Shown here: one piece after another, positions 7,118-13,620 of the stretch | Position numbering within the stretch: position 1 is the first letter of the stretch | Layout of the letters: the number at the start of each line of letters is the position of its first letter | Source of the DNA: an uncultured Trueperaceae bacterium | GTDB taxonomy: Bacteria; Deinococcota; Deinococci; Deinococcales; Trueperaceae | Direction of reading: 5' to 3' | Assembly: GCA_937907415.1 (NCBI GenBank) | Contig: CALCHY010000403.1 | Coordinates: 1-16,241, forward strand | Length of the DNA: 16,241 bases | Program-made: the position numbers and the translations under genes | The notes under the pieces: model-generated | The model's input: the letters and a program-made list of their open reading frames with translations, nothing else | Database searches by the model: none | Told to the model about the DNA's origin: nothing

Positions 7118-8200
7118 GTGTACACGGGGCCGGAGCGCACCTACGGCGCGCACCTCCAGCTCATCCGCTATCAGGAAGACGCGTACAACGAGCAGCAAGT
7201 CGACGACGTTACCCAACTCGCCAAGCTGTTGGCCGAGCCGGGGGTCCGCTGGCTGAACGTCGTCGGGGTTCACGACACGAAGCTCCTCGAAGATATCGGT
7301 CGCGCGCTAGAGCTGCACCCCCTCACCGTCGAGGACCTGGCCAGCCTCGGCCAGCGCCCCAAGGTCGAGGAGTACGACAGTTACTTGTTCATGGTCATGC
7401 GCATGCTCACGCGCCATGGTCAGCCGCTCCCGACGGACACTCCGGCGCCCGCGACCACAGACGGCACGCCTGCGGCCGCGGCCGTGAGCGCGCTGGCGGC
7501 TGGACCCCTCCACAGCGAACAGTTCTCGCTCGTGCTGCAAGACAACCTGCTGATAACGTTCCAAGAGCTCGAGACCGACCCGTTCGGTCCGCTGCGGGAG
7601 CGGCTGCGCACTGGCCGTGGCCGCCTGCGCAAGATGGGCGCCGACTACTTGGCGTACACGCTCATCGACTTGGTCATCGATCAGTACTTCGAGGTGCTCG
7701 AGGCGTACGGCGACGACCTGGAGTCCCTCGAGGAGGAGATCCTGCGCGGCCCGCAGCGGGACTCACTGCAGCGCGTCACGGACTTGCGCCGCGACCTGCT
7801 CGTCGTGCGCAGGGCCGTGTGGCCGCTGCGCGACGTGATGGGGTCGCTGCAGCGCAAGGACCTCGAGTACTTCTCCCCTGACGTGTCGAACTACCTGCGC
7901 GACGCGCACGACCATGCCGTACAGGTCATGGACGCGGTCGAGACGCAGCGTGAGCAGCTCACGAGCCTGCACGACATCTACCTGACGCTCCTCAGCGTCC
8001 GCATGAACGACGTCATGAAGGTCCTAACGGTCATCTCGACCATCTTCATCCCCCTGACGTTCCTGGCGGGGATCTATGGCATGAACTTCGAGAACATGCC
8101 CGAGTACCACTGGCGGTGGGCGTACCCGCTCCTGTGGGTCATCATGCTCAGCTTGGCTGGCGGCATGATCGTCTCGTTCAGGCGGCGCGGTTGGCTGTGA
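7118..8200 (+). CDS. corA: CorA family magnesium/divalent cation transporter
   Basis: A CorA-type channel subunit; the family forms homopentamers in the cytoplasmic membrane and takes up Mg2+ (some members Co2+ or Ni2+). From GTG 7118 it has 360 residues. The N-terminal cytoplasmic domain contains LHPLTVEDL (66-74) and QRPKVEEYDSYLFMVM (79-94). A long helix leads to TM1 (about 300-320), then the diagnostic GMN (321-323) with FENMPE, TM2 (about 333-353) and a basic tail ending RRRGWL. It aligns well with Thermotoga maritima CorA as I remember it. The family's conserved LPGT-VYTG stretch begins before GTG 7118: the in-frame codons just upstream read GALPGTV. The frame is open back through a Lys/Arg-rich region to CTG 7016, which overlaps the preceding stop (CTGA). 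The true start is therefore probably upstream and non-canonical. A Pro/Ala/Thr-rich insert lies at about 102-130. Confidence 0.93.
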   Translation: MYTGPERTYGAHLQLIRYQEDAYNEQQVDDVTQLAKLLAEPGVRWLNVVGVHDTKLLEDIGRALELHPLTVEDLASLGQRPKVEEYDSYLFMVMRMLTRHGQPLPTDTPAPATTDGTPAAAAVSALAAGPLHSEQFSLVLQDNLLITFQELETDPFGPLRERLRTGRGRLRKMGADYLAYTLIDLVIDQYFEVLEAYGDDLESLEEEILRGPQRDSLQRVTDLRRDLLVVRRAVWPLRDVMGSLQRKDLEYFSPDVSNYLRDAHDHAVQVMDAVETQREQLTSLHDIYLTLLSVRMNDVMKVLTVISTIFIPLTFLAGIYGMNFENMPEYHWRWAYPLLWVIMLSLAGGMIVSFRRRGWL

Positions 8201-8202
8201 GC

Positions 8203-8214
8203 GCGGCGCGCCGC
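8203..8214. terminator. GC-rich palindrome between convergent corA and hisG
   Basis: GCGGCGCGCCGC is a perfect 12-base palindrome in the 25-base gap between the corA and hisG stop codons. It could form a short hairpin on either strand, but no T-run follows, so it is at best a weak or factor-dependent terminator signal. Confidence 0.25.
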
Positions 8215-8225
8215 TCGCGCTAGAG

Positions 8226-8843
8226 TCAGCGTCCCGACAGTTCCCGCAACGCGCCGATCAGTGGCCGCAGCACGTCGGCTTTGAGCTTGAGGGCGGCGCG
8301 GTTGACGACGAGGCGCGCGCTCGACTCCACGATGACGTCGACCTCCGTCAACCCGTTGGCGCGCAACGTTGCGCCCGTCTGCACGACGTCTACGACGGCG
8401 TCCGCCAAGCCGGACAGGCACGCGAGTTCCACGTTGCCAGCTAGCTCGACGACCTCGGCGGGGCTAGCGAGGCGCTTGAGGTACTCGGCCGTGACGCGCG
8501 GGTACTTGCTCGCCACGCGCCTGATCGGGCCAGTCGCGCCTTCCTGCCTGATCAGCGAGAGCCGGCAGGCGGCGAACCCCAAGTCGACTGGCGCGTAGAG
8601 GCGGCTGCCGTGCTCGAGGAGCACGTCGCGACCGACGACGCCAGCATCTGCCACCCCCAGCTCGACGTAGGTCGGTACGTCGGCGTTGCGCATGACCAAG
8701 ACGGTGGCGTGCTGGCCGGCATGGCGCAGCGCACGCTCGTCTTGGCTGAGGGTGAGGTCGAGGCCCGCGCTGCGCAGGACGCCGATGGCCTCGTCGAGGA
8801 CCCGGCCTTTCGGCAGCGCGAGCACTAGTGGTGTGCTGCTCAC
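8226..8843 (-). CDS. hisG: ATP phosphoribosyltransferase catalytic subunit, short form
   Basis: Catalyses the first step of histidine synthesis: ATP plus PRPP gives N1-phosphoribosyl-ATP. At 205 residues it is the short HisG form, which lacks the C-terminal regulatory domain and needs HisZ; hisZ is directly upstream. Visible motifs are [12 protein letters not shown] (8-19), [19 protein letters not shown] (55-73) and the PRPP-binding loop around [15 protein letters not shown] (151-165). The start is GTG at 8843, whose GTGA overlaps the hisZ TGA by 4 bases, so translation is probably coupled. It is the last gene of the proB-his operon and converges on corA. Histidine feedback would be expected through HisZ; no leader or attenuator is seen here. 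Confidence 0.97.
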   Translation of the reverse strand: MSSTPLVLALPKGRVLDEAIGVLRSAGLDLTLSQDERALRHAGQHATVLVMRNADVPTYVELGVADAGVVGRDVLLEHGSRLYAPVDLGFAACRLSLIRQEGATGPIRRVASKYPRVTAEYLKRLASPAEVVELAGNVELACLSGLADAVVDVVQTGATLRANGLTEVDVIVESSARLVVNRAALKLKADVLRPLIGALRELSGR

Positions 8844-10039
8844 GCTTCGTCACCCTGGGCTCCGCTGAGGATGGCCTGCAACTCTAGCCTGCGCGCCTCG
8901 CCAGCGGCGCCGCCCTCGCCCACGCTCCTGACGGCCCCGGCGACCAGGAGGAAAGGTATGCGTGCGGCCAGCGCCTCGCGCTCCGCCGCGCTCGGCTCGC
9001 TTGCCAGGGCGCGCGCCACCGCGATGCCGGCAGCGCGCAGGCGCCGTGCGGGCGGGTCGTCGAGGGTGAGGACTTGCGGCGTGATGCCCGCCTCGCCGGC
9101 CCCCTGCGGCACCGCCCCCATCAGCCTTTCGAGGCCGAGGGAGAAACCGGCCGCGTACGGCAGCAGCGCGCCGTCGTAGCGCCCACCGCCAAGGAGGGGC
9201 TGGCCGTAGTCGAGGGTGAACGCGCGGAACGTAACGCCCGTGTAGTAGCTGAGGCGCCGCGCCAGGCCCAGGTCGAGGAGGAGCTCGCTTGCGTCTTCGA
9301 ACTCGGTGAGCACCCCTTCGAGGCGGTCGACGGCCGACTGCGCTGCAGCGTTCGGCGCGAGGCGCCGCGCCTCGTCTAGCACGCCTTCGTCGCCGTAAAG
9401 GTCCGGTGCTTGCAAGATGGCGTCCGCCACGCGCCCTCTGAGGCCGAGCGCGTCGATAAGGGCGAGCACGTCGGAGCGGTCCTTGCGGTCGATGGCGTCG
9501 GCCAGCGCGAGCTGATGCTCGTAAGGCACGTCGGCCGCGTCCAAGAGCGCCTTGACGTAAGCGGGGTTGCCGACTTCAATGCGCGGCGCCAACCCCACCG
9601 CGCGCACCGACTCGCGCGCTAGGTGGATGATCTCGGCGTCCGCTCTGGCGTTGCTCACGCCAACCAACTCGATGCCGACTTGCGTGAACTCTCGCGTGCC
9701 AGCCAACTCAGGGTGGTGGGCGTGCCACACGGTGCCCGCGTAGCGCAGGCGCAGCGCCTGGCGCTCGCCGCCAGCCACGCTCGGGTAGGTGGAGGCGACG
9801 AGGTGCGCAAGTGCCGGCGTGAAGTCAGAACGCAAGGCCAACACGTCGCTGCCCTTGTCCGTCAGCTTGAACGCCTGCGCTTCGCGTGGGTGACTGGCGT
9901 CGTGATGCTCGAGGGCAGGCACTTCGACGGGCAGGTAGCCCCAGGACGAGTAGAGCTCACGCAGTTGCGCGAGCGCCTTCTCGCGTGCCGCGGCTAGTTC
10001 GGGCGGCGCGAAGCGCGTGCCTTCTGGGAGGCCCGTCAC
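8840..10039 (-). CDS. hisZ: ATP phosphoribosyltransferase regulatory subunit HisZ
   Basis: A 399-residue HisRS-like protein without aminoacylation function that forms the hetero-octameric ATP phosphoribosyltransferase with short HisG and carries histidine feedback. The class II synthetase-like core is visible: [10 protein letters not shown] (69-78), an arginine-containing [12 protein letters not shown] (116-127, motif 2 region), [11 protein letters not shown] (264-274), LGGGRYDG (283-290) and a motif 3-like [11 protein letters not shown] (296-306). A true HisRS would also carry a C-terminal anticodon-binding domain; the short tail after about residue 310 and the adjacent short hisG favour HisZ. 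The start is GTG at 10039, which overlaps the upstream gene's TGA by 4 bases (GTGA). The C-terminal 80 residues are divergent. Confidence 0.95.
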   Translation of the reverse strand: MTGLPEGTRFAPPELAAAREKALAQLRELYSSWGYLPVEVPALEHHDASHPREAQAFKLTDKGSDVLALRSDFTPALAHLVASTYPSVAGGERQALRLRYAGTVWHAHHPELAGTREFTQVGIELVGVSNARADAEIIHLARESVRAVGLAPRIEVGNPAYVKALLDAADVPYEHQLALADAIDRKDRSDVLALIDALGLRGRVADAILQAPDLYGDEGVLDEARRLAPNAAAQSAVDRLEGVLTEFEDASELLLDLGLARRLSYYTGVTFRAFTLDYGQPLLGGGRYDGALLPYAAGFSLGLERLMGAVPQGAGEAGITPQVLTLDDPPARRLRAAGIAVARALASEPSAAEREALAARIPFLLVAGAVRSVGEGGAAGEARRLELQAILSGAQGDEA

Positions 10040-10446
10040 CGCGCGCGCGGCTCCGCCGTTTGGCCGCGCCTCTTCGGGTCGAAGAGCGCGAGCAGGATGC
10101 CAGCCAGCGCCACTCCCTCGCTGACGACGAACAGGAGGTTCAGGAGAGTGAAGGCGCCGTCTATGAAGATCGATAGGAGCCGGCCAACGAGCACGGCGCC
10201 GACGAGTAGAGCGCTGGATCTCAAGTAGTAAACGGCGCCGGCGCGCTGCATGGTGCCGCGCATGATGAGCGCGGTGAGGGCTAAGTGCATGGCCCCGAAG
10301 GTGGCGCGCACTTGGCTGAGGCCGACCATGGCAACGACCTCGAGGCCGAGCATGCGCGCGGTGAACAGCGGGTTCACGAGCCCAAGCAAGCCGAGCGTGA
10401 AGGTGATGGCCGCCGCCACGTAAACGAGTTGAGACTTGACGTTCAC
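10036..10446 (-). CDS. Small four-helix membrane protein, DUF4345-like
   Basis: Encodes 136 residues with about four hydrophobic helices (roughly 6-24, 48-63, 75-93 and 103-121) and a basic Arg-rich tail. A GRLLSIFIDG segment (88-97) followed by a conserved Glu (110) recalls DUF4345 proteins, which have a GR-S-DG pattern in the third helix. The match is by memory and moderate, and no function is known. The start is set at GTG 10446, 14 bases after the proB stop; a longer frame back to 10605 would overlap proB. A TAGCAT hexamer sits 7 bases before GTG 10446, suggesting its own leaderless promoter. Its stop overlaps hisZ by 4 bases, so it is translated with the his genes, but nothing else links it to histidine synthesis. 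Confidence 0.8.
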   Translation of the reverse strand: MNVKSQLVYVAAAITFTLGLLGLVNPLFTARMLGLEVVAMVGLSQVRATFGAMHLALTALIMRGTMQRAGAVYYLRSSALLVGAVLVGRLLSIFIDGAFTLLNLLFVVSEGVALAGILLALFDPKRRGQTAEPRAR

Positions 10447-10453
10447 GCCGCGG

Positions 10454-10459
10454 ATGCTA
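10454..10459 (-). promoter_or_regulatory. Candidate internal leaderless -10 (TAGCAT) before the membrane protein-hisZ-hisG genes
   Basis: On the minus strand TAGCAT is followed by 7 bases and GTG 10446. The hexamer and spacing are identical to those in front of proB (11607-11612). The element directly follows the proB TGA. There is no Shine-Dalgarno in front of this GTG and no clear -35. Confidence 0.4.
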
Positions 10460-11599
10460 TCACCGGATGCTCTCACGCCGACGCGGGGCGCCTTGCGCTC
10501 CAGCGAGCGCGAGGTTGTCACGGTGGACGACTTCGTCGTAGTCCTTCTGCCCGAGCACCGCCGTGATCTCGCGGCTGTGCCTGCCCATGATGCGGCTGAC
10601 GGCATCTGAACCGTAGTTCGTCAGGCCGACGCCGATGACGCTACCGTCGCTCTTCACGGCCACCGCGTCACCGAAAGTGAAGATGCCGGTCACGGCGGTT
10701 ATGCCTCCCGGCAGCAGGCTCTTGCCCGACGCGAGGGCCTTGGCCGCGCCGGCGTCCACCTCAATGGTGCCGCGGACGGGTTGGTTGGCGATCCACGCCT
10801 TGCGTGCCGGTACGTGCGCCGCAGCCAGGAAGCGCGTGCCGCGCGCCTCGCCGCGCGCTAGCCCTTCGAGGCCGGCGCCGCCGCCGCCAAGCACGATGGT
10901 CTCGATGCCAGCGCCGGTGGCGATGCGGGCCGCACGGAGCTTCGTCGCCATGCCGCCAGTCCCGTGCGCCGAGCCGACGCCGCCTGCTACCGCCGCCACC
11001 TCGTCCAGATCGGTCACTTCCGTCAAACGCTTGGCCGCCGGGTTCTTACGCGGATCGGAGTCGTAGAGCCCGTCGACGTCCGTCAGGATGATCAGCACGT
11101 CGGCGTCCACCAGGTAACTCACCCAGGCGGAGAGGGTGTCGTTGTCGCCGAGCTTCAACTCGGCCGTTGCGATGCTGTCGTTCTCGTTGATGACGGGCAC
11201 GACGCCTAATGCGAGGGTCGCTTCGAGGGCGCTCTTGGCGTTCACGTACCGTTCGCGCTCCTGCACGTCGCTTGCCGAGATCAGGAGCTGCGCGGTGGGT
11301 CGCGGGGCGAGTGCCCGCTCCCAATCGAGCATGAGGAGCGCCTGCCCTACCGCCGCCGCTGCCTGCTTCTCCGGCAGCGTGAGGGGGAGCTTGAGGCCAA
11401 GGCGTTGGCGCCCCGCCGCGCCCGCGCCAGACGAGACGATCACGAACTGCGCTGGGGACTTCTGGGCTGCCGCGAGGACTTGGGCACCGCGCGCCACGTC
11501 CCACATCTTGTGAGGCGCTATGCGGCCTGACTCGTCGACGAGGGAGCTGGTGCCGACCTTGATCACGATGCGCCGCCAACGGCCAGTTACGCTCGACAT
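10460..11599 (-). CDS. proB: Glutamate 5-kinase with PUA domain
   Basis: Phosphorylates L-glutamate to gamma-glutamyl phosphate, the first and proline-inhibited step of proline synthesis. The amino-acid kinase domain covers about 8-265: IKVGTSSL (13-20), IVSSGA (54-59), VINENDSI (136-143), LGDNDTLSA (150-158), LTDVDGLYD (172-180) and GTGGMATK (213-220). A PUA domain follows (about 275-355), and the protein ends with the typical QKDYDEVVHRDNLAL and a short Arg-rich extension. From ATG 11599 it is 379 residues, the normal size; a TTG nine codons earlier is less likely because a leaderless-type TAGCAT lies 7 bases before the ATG. It is the first gene of an operon running into hisZ and hisG, and is divergent from asd. 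Its usual partner proA is not in the window. Confidence 0.97.
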   Translation of the reverse strand: MSSVTGRWRRIVIKVGTSSLVDESGRIAPHKMWDVARGAQVLAAAQKSPAQFVIVSSGAGAAGRQRLGLKLPLTLPEKQAAAAVGQALLMLDWERALAPRPTAQLLISASDVQERERYVNAKSALEATLALGVVPVINENDSIATAELKLGDNDTLSAWVSYLVDADVLIILTDVDGLYDSDPRKNPAAKRLTEVTDLDEVAAVAGGVGSAHGTGGMATKLRAARIATGAGIETIVLGGGGAGLEGLARGEARGTRFLAAAHVPARKAWIANQPVRGTIEVDAGAAKALASGKSLLPGGITAVTGIFTFGDAVAVKSDGSVIGVGLTNYGSDAVSRIMGRHSREITAVLGQKDYDEVVHRDNLALAGAQGAPRRRESIR

Positions 11600-11606
11600 G
11601 CACGTA

Positions 11607-11612
11607 ATGCTA
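11607..11612 (-). promoter_or_regulatory. Leaderless -10 element (TAGCAT) for proB
   Basis: On the minus strand TAGCAT plus a 7-base gap leads directly to the proB ATG at 11599, with no Shine-Dalgarno in between. This fits the Deinococcus-type TAnnnT leaderless promoter. No good -35 is seen. Confidence 0.5.
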
Positions 11613-11616
11613 CTGC

Positions 11617-11646
11617 CTGACGGCAACGGGGCCGCGGTGCTAGACT
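11617..11646 (+). promoter_or_regulatory. Promoter for asd: -35-like CTGACG and leaderless -10 TAGACT
   Basis: CTGACG (11617-11622, 4 of 6 matches to TTGACA) and TAGACT (11641-11646) are separated by 18 bases. The -10 ends 7 bases before the asd ATG at 11654, so the transcript would start at or next to the start codon. No Shine-Dalgarno is present. Confidence 0.55.
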
Positions 11647-11653
11647 CCGCCGC

Positions 11654-12679
11654 ATGCGCGTCGCCATCATCGGAGCTACTGGGGCCGTCGGCCAGGAACT
11701 CCTCGGCCTCCTCGAGGAGCGCCGCTTCCCCCTGACAGAACTGAAGTTATTCGCCTCCCCCCGTTCGGCAGGCAAGTCCGTTACGTACGGTGGTCGCAGC
11801 TACGTCATCGAGGCGTTACCCGCAGACGGCAACCTCGGCGCCGACGTCATCTTCTCCTCTGCGGGCGGCAAGCTGTCAGCGGCGAACGCCTGGAAGTGGG
11901 CCGCTAACGGCGGCGTCGTCATCGACAATACGAGCGCCTGGCGCATGGACGAGCGCGTGCCGCTGGTCATCCCCGAGGTCAACGGCGCGGCTCTCGCCGG
12001 CCATCGGGGTGTCATCGCCAACCCGAACTGCTCGACGATCATCGCGCTCATGGCGCTTGCGCCCTTGCACAGGGCGTTCGGTTTGAAGCGCGCCACCGTC
12101 GCGACGTACCAGGCGGTATCCGGGGCGGGCGCCGCTGGCATCAGCGAGCTGCGCGAGCAGACCGCGGCCGTGCTGGCCGGTGGAGCGGGTCCTGGCGGCG
12201 AGCCTCTCGGCGCCGGGACCACCCCCGTCAAGTTCCGTCACCAGATCGCCTTCAACCTCTTCAGCCACGACTCTGACGTCGGCGAGGACGGTTACAACGA
12301 GGAGGAGCGCAAGCTAACGCTCGAGTCGCGCAAGATCCTCGGCGCCCCCGAGTTGGCCATCAGCGCGACCTGCGTGCGCGTCCCCGTCTTCCGGGCGCAC
12401 AGCGAGGCCATCCACGCAGAGTTCGAGCGGCCGGTCACGGAAGCCGAGGCGCGCGCCGTGTTGGCGACCGCTCCTGGGGTGCGCATGGTCGACGACCGCG
12501 CCAACAACACCTTCCCCATGCCGCAGGCGGCGAGCGGGCAGGACGACACCCTCGTCGGGCGCCTCCGCGCGGACACGAGCTTGCCGGGCGGCTTGGCGCT
12601 GTTCGTAGCAGGCGACCAGATCCGCAAGGGCGCGGCGCTCAACGCCGTGCAGATCGCCGAGGCGCTGGCGGCCTCTTAA
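11654..12679 (+). CDS. asd: Aspartate-semialdehyde dehydrogenase
   Basis: Reduces L-aspartyl-4-phosphate to aspartate semialdehyde with NADPH, at the branch to lysine/diaminopimelate, threonine and methionine. The 341 residues match the usual 330-370. The N-terminal nucleotide-binding motif GATGAVG (7-13) is followed by FSSAGG (67-72) and the catalytic Cys126 in NPNCSTI (123-129). Gln153 in the TYQAVSGAGAAG segment and His249 in VFRAHSE are the expected substrate-binding and acid/base residues, and PMP near the C-terminus is also typical. ATG 11654 sits 7 bases after TAGACT, supporting a leaderless transcript. It is divergent from proB with a 54-base shared promoter region and converges on the DUF218 gene. 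No other lysine-pathway gene is visible nearby. Confidence 0.97.
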   Translation: MRVAIIGATGAVGQELLGLLEERRFPLTELKLFASPRSAGKSVTYGGRSYVIEALPADGNLGADVIFSSAGGKLSAANAWKWAANGGVVIDNTSAWRMDERVPLVIPEVNGAALAGHRGVIANPNCSTIIALMALAPLHRAFGLKRATVATYQAVSGAGAAGISELREQTAAVLAGGAGPGGEPLGAGTTPVKFRHQIAFNLFSHDSDVGEDGYNEEERKLTLESRKILGAPELAISATCVRVPVFRAHSEAIHAEFERPVTEAEARAVLATAPGVRMVDDRANNTFPMPQAASGQDDTLVGRLRADTSLPGGLALFVAGDQIRKGAALNAVQIAEALAAS

Positions 12680-12699
12680 CGGCCGCGCAGCAACGGCCG
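12668..12699. terminator. Overlapping GGCCG hairpins between convergent asd and DUF218 genes
   Basis: GCGGCC (12668-12673) can pair with GGCCGC (12681-12686) across the asd stop codon. Alternatively CGGCCG (12680-12685) can pair with CGGCCG (12694-12699) around an 8-base loop. The two hairpins share an arm and exclude each other. Their place between convergent genes suggests bidirectional termination, but no T-run follows. Confidence 0.35.
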
Positions 12700-12715
12700 C
12701 ACGCCGCTTGCCGCC

Positions 12716-13489
12716 TCACTCCGCCAGGCGGCCGCTGCGCTTGTAAACCTCGTATGCGCCCCACTCACGCACGACGCGGTCGAGGCCAGCAAGGCGCTTT
12801 CCGACCGCGAGGTCGAAGCGCCACGCGCTGCGCCAGGCGCTCGGCGGCAGCGAGCGGAAATCGACGGGGAACGGCGTGACCGTCCAGCCTTGCGCGCGGA
12901 ACGTGGCGAGCGCCCGCGGCATGTGCAACGCGCTCGTCACTAACAGCCAGGTGGTGCCGGGGGCCGGCGCAACGCGCTGGCGCGCCAAGATGGCCTCCTC
13001 GTAAGTGCTGCGCGCTTCACCCAAGTAAGTGACCTCGTGACCCCGCAGTGTTCGTTGGAAGAGGAGTCCGGTGCCGTCGGCAGCGCGCCACTCTTGCCGC
13101 ACCGCGTCCTCGAAGAGGCCCGTGAACACGACTCTCGCATCGGGGTATAGCTCGGCGAGGGCCAGGGCGGCGAGCATGCGCTCGCCCGCGTCGTCAAGCG
13201 TGAGTTGCCCGCGCGCTGCGCCGATGCGCCACTCGACTGCCCCGCCAAGCACGATCACGCCGTCGACGGTCGCCGGCAGGCTCTCAGGGGCGGCGACACG
13301 GCTCTCGAGCCCGTTGGCGAGGTACTCGTCCACGGGAGCGACCACCAGCACGAGCAGCGCCAACAGCGGGATGAAGAGCAGCCCGGCCGCGAGGCGGCCC
13401 GCGCGCAGGCGCCCCGCCACGAACGCGAGCAGGACGAACAGCACGAGCAAGGTACTCGGCGTGAGCAACCACCACACGGCTTCTAGCAT
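12716..13489 (-). CDS. YdcF/SanA/ElyC-like DUF218 membrane protein
   Basis: A 257-residue DUF218 protein. Two membrane helices at the N-terminus (about 10-28 and 34-52) anchor a C-terminal alpha/beta domain that probably faces the periplasm. The domain motifs are VDGVIVLGGAVEWR (75-88), the ARVVFTG strand (118-124), GEARSTYEEA (157-166, family pattern E-A-T-N-T-Y-E-N) and LLVTSALHMPRALATFR (182-198). Relatives are tied to cell-envelope processes in Escherichia coli (SanA in vancomycin tolerance, ElyC in lipid carrier and peptidoglycan metabolism), but the reaction is not established. Start is ATG 13489. It is divergent from degV across 127 bases and converges on asd. Specific orthology to SanA or ElyC cannot be claimed. 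Confidence 0.9.
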   Translation of the reverse strand: MLEAVWWLLTPSTLLVLFVLLAFVAGRLRAGRLAAGLLFIPLLALLVLVVAPVDEYLANGLESRVAAPESLPATVDGVIVLGGAVEWRIGAARGQLTLDDAGERMLAALALAELYPDARVVFTGLFEDAVRQEWRAADGTGLLFQRTLRGHEVTYLGEARSTYEEAILARQRVAPAPGTTWLLVTSALHMPRALATFRAQGWTVTPFPVDFRSLPPSAWRSAWRFDLAVGKRLAGLDRVVREWGAYEVYKRSGRLAE

Positions 13490-13527
13490 GTGGCGCCATC
13501 ATGACCCGACGGCAGCGCACCCGTATG

Positions 13528-13533
13528 AACCTA
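13528..13533 (-). promoter_or_regulatory. Candidate -10 (TAGGTT) for the DUF218 gene
   Basis: On the minus strand TAGGTT is a TAnnnT hexamer about 38 bases before ATG 13489. Transcription from it would leave a leader of about 31 bases with no Shine-Dalgarno. A CATGAT hexamer ending 8 bases before the ATG is an alternative. Weak evidence. Confidence 0.2.
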
Positions 13534-13544
13534 GCTGCGGCTCG

Positions 13545-13552
13545 TATATCCT
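13545..13552 (+). promoter_or_regulatory. Candidate -10 (TATATCCT) for degV
   Basis: TATATCCT contains both a TATA-like and a TAnnnT (TATCCT, 13547-13552) hexamer and is the most AT-rich spot in the intergenic region. A start near 13559 would give a 57-base leader before degV. No clear -35 is seen. Confidence 0.35.
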
Positions 13553-13578
13553 TGCAGGCACACCAAGGAAGAACCCCC

Positions 13579-13620
13579 GTGCGCGCGCCCCCGGCCGCCG
13601 AGTTATGGAGCACATCATGA
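13579..13620 (+). CDS. Possible 13-codon leader ORF overlapping the degV start
   Basis: GTG 13579 opens a 13-codon frame (MRAPPAAELWSTS) preceded by AAGGA at 13565-13569, a good Shine-Dalgarno 9 bases upstream. Its TGA at 13618-13620 overlaps the degV ATG at 13617 as ATGA, the standard arrangement for translational coupling. It contains one TTA and one TGG codon, the former uncommon in DNA this GC-rich. Chance occurrence of so short a frame is quite possible. No function is claimed. Confidence 0.3.
   Translation: MRAPPAAELWSTS

Noticed and set aside
6332..7273. A 313-codon minus-strand frame with a Pro-rich stretch opposite the Gly/Ser tail
   Set aside because: The Pro-rich run is the complement of the Gly codon repeats. 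The frame crosses the end of one real gene and the start of corA and has no family features.
10447..10605. N-terminal extension of the small membrane protein into proB
   Set aside because: The extra residues are Arg/Ser-rich shadow sequence of the proB 3' end; GTG 10446 directly precedes the first membrane helix.
11600..11626. TTG 11626 as the proB start
   Set aside because: It would add nine residues not typical of ProB and would place the start upstream of the TAGCAT hexamer that fits ATG 11599.
13071..13616. N-terminal extension of degV by about 180 codons
   Set aside because: It overlaps the divergent DUF218 gene and has no DegV homology; the conserved DegV fold begins at MNLAIITDST with a GGAG ribosome-binding site.
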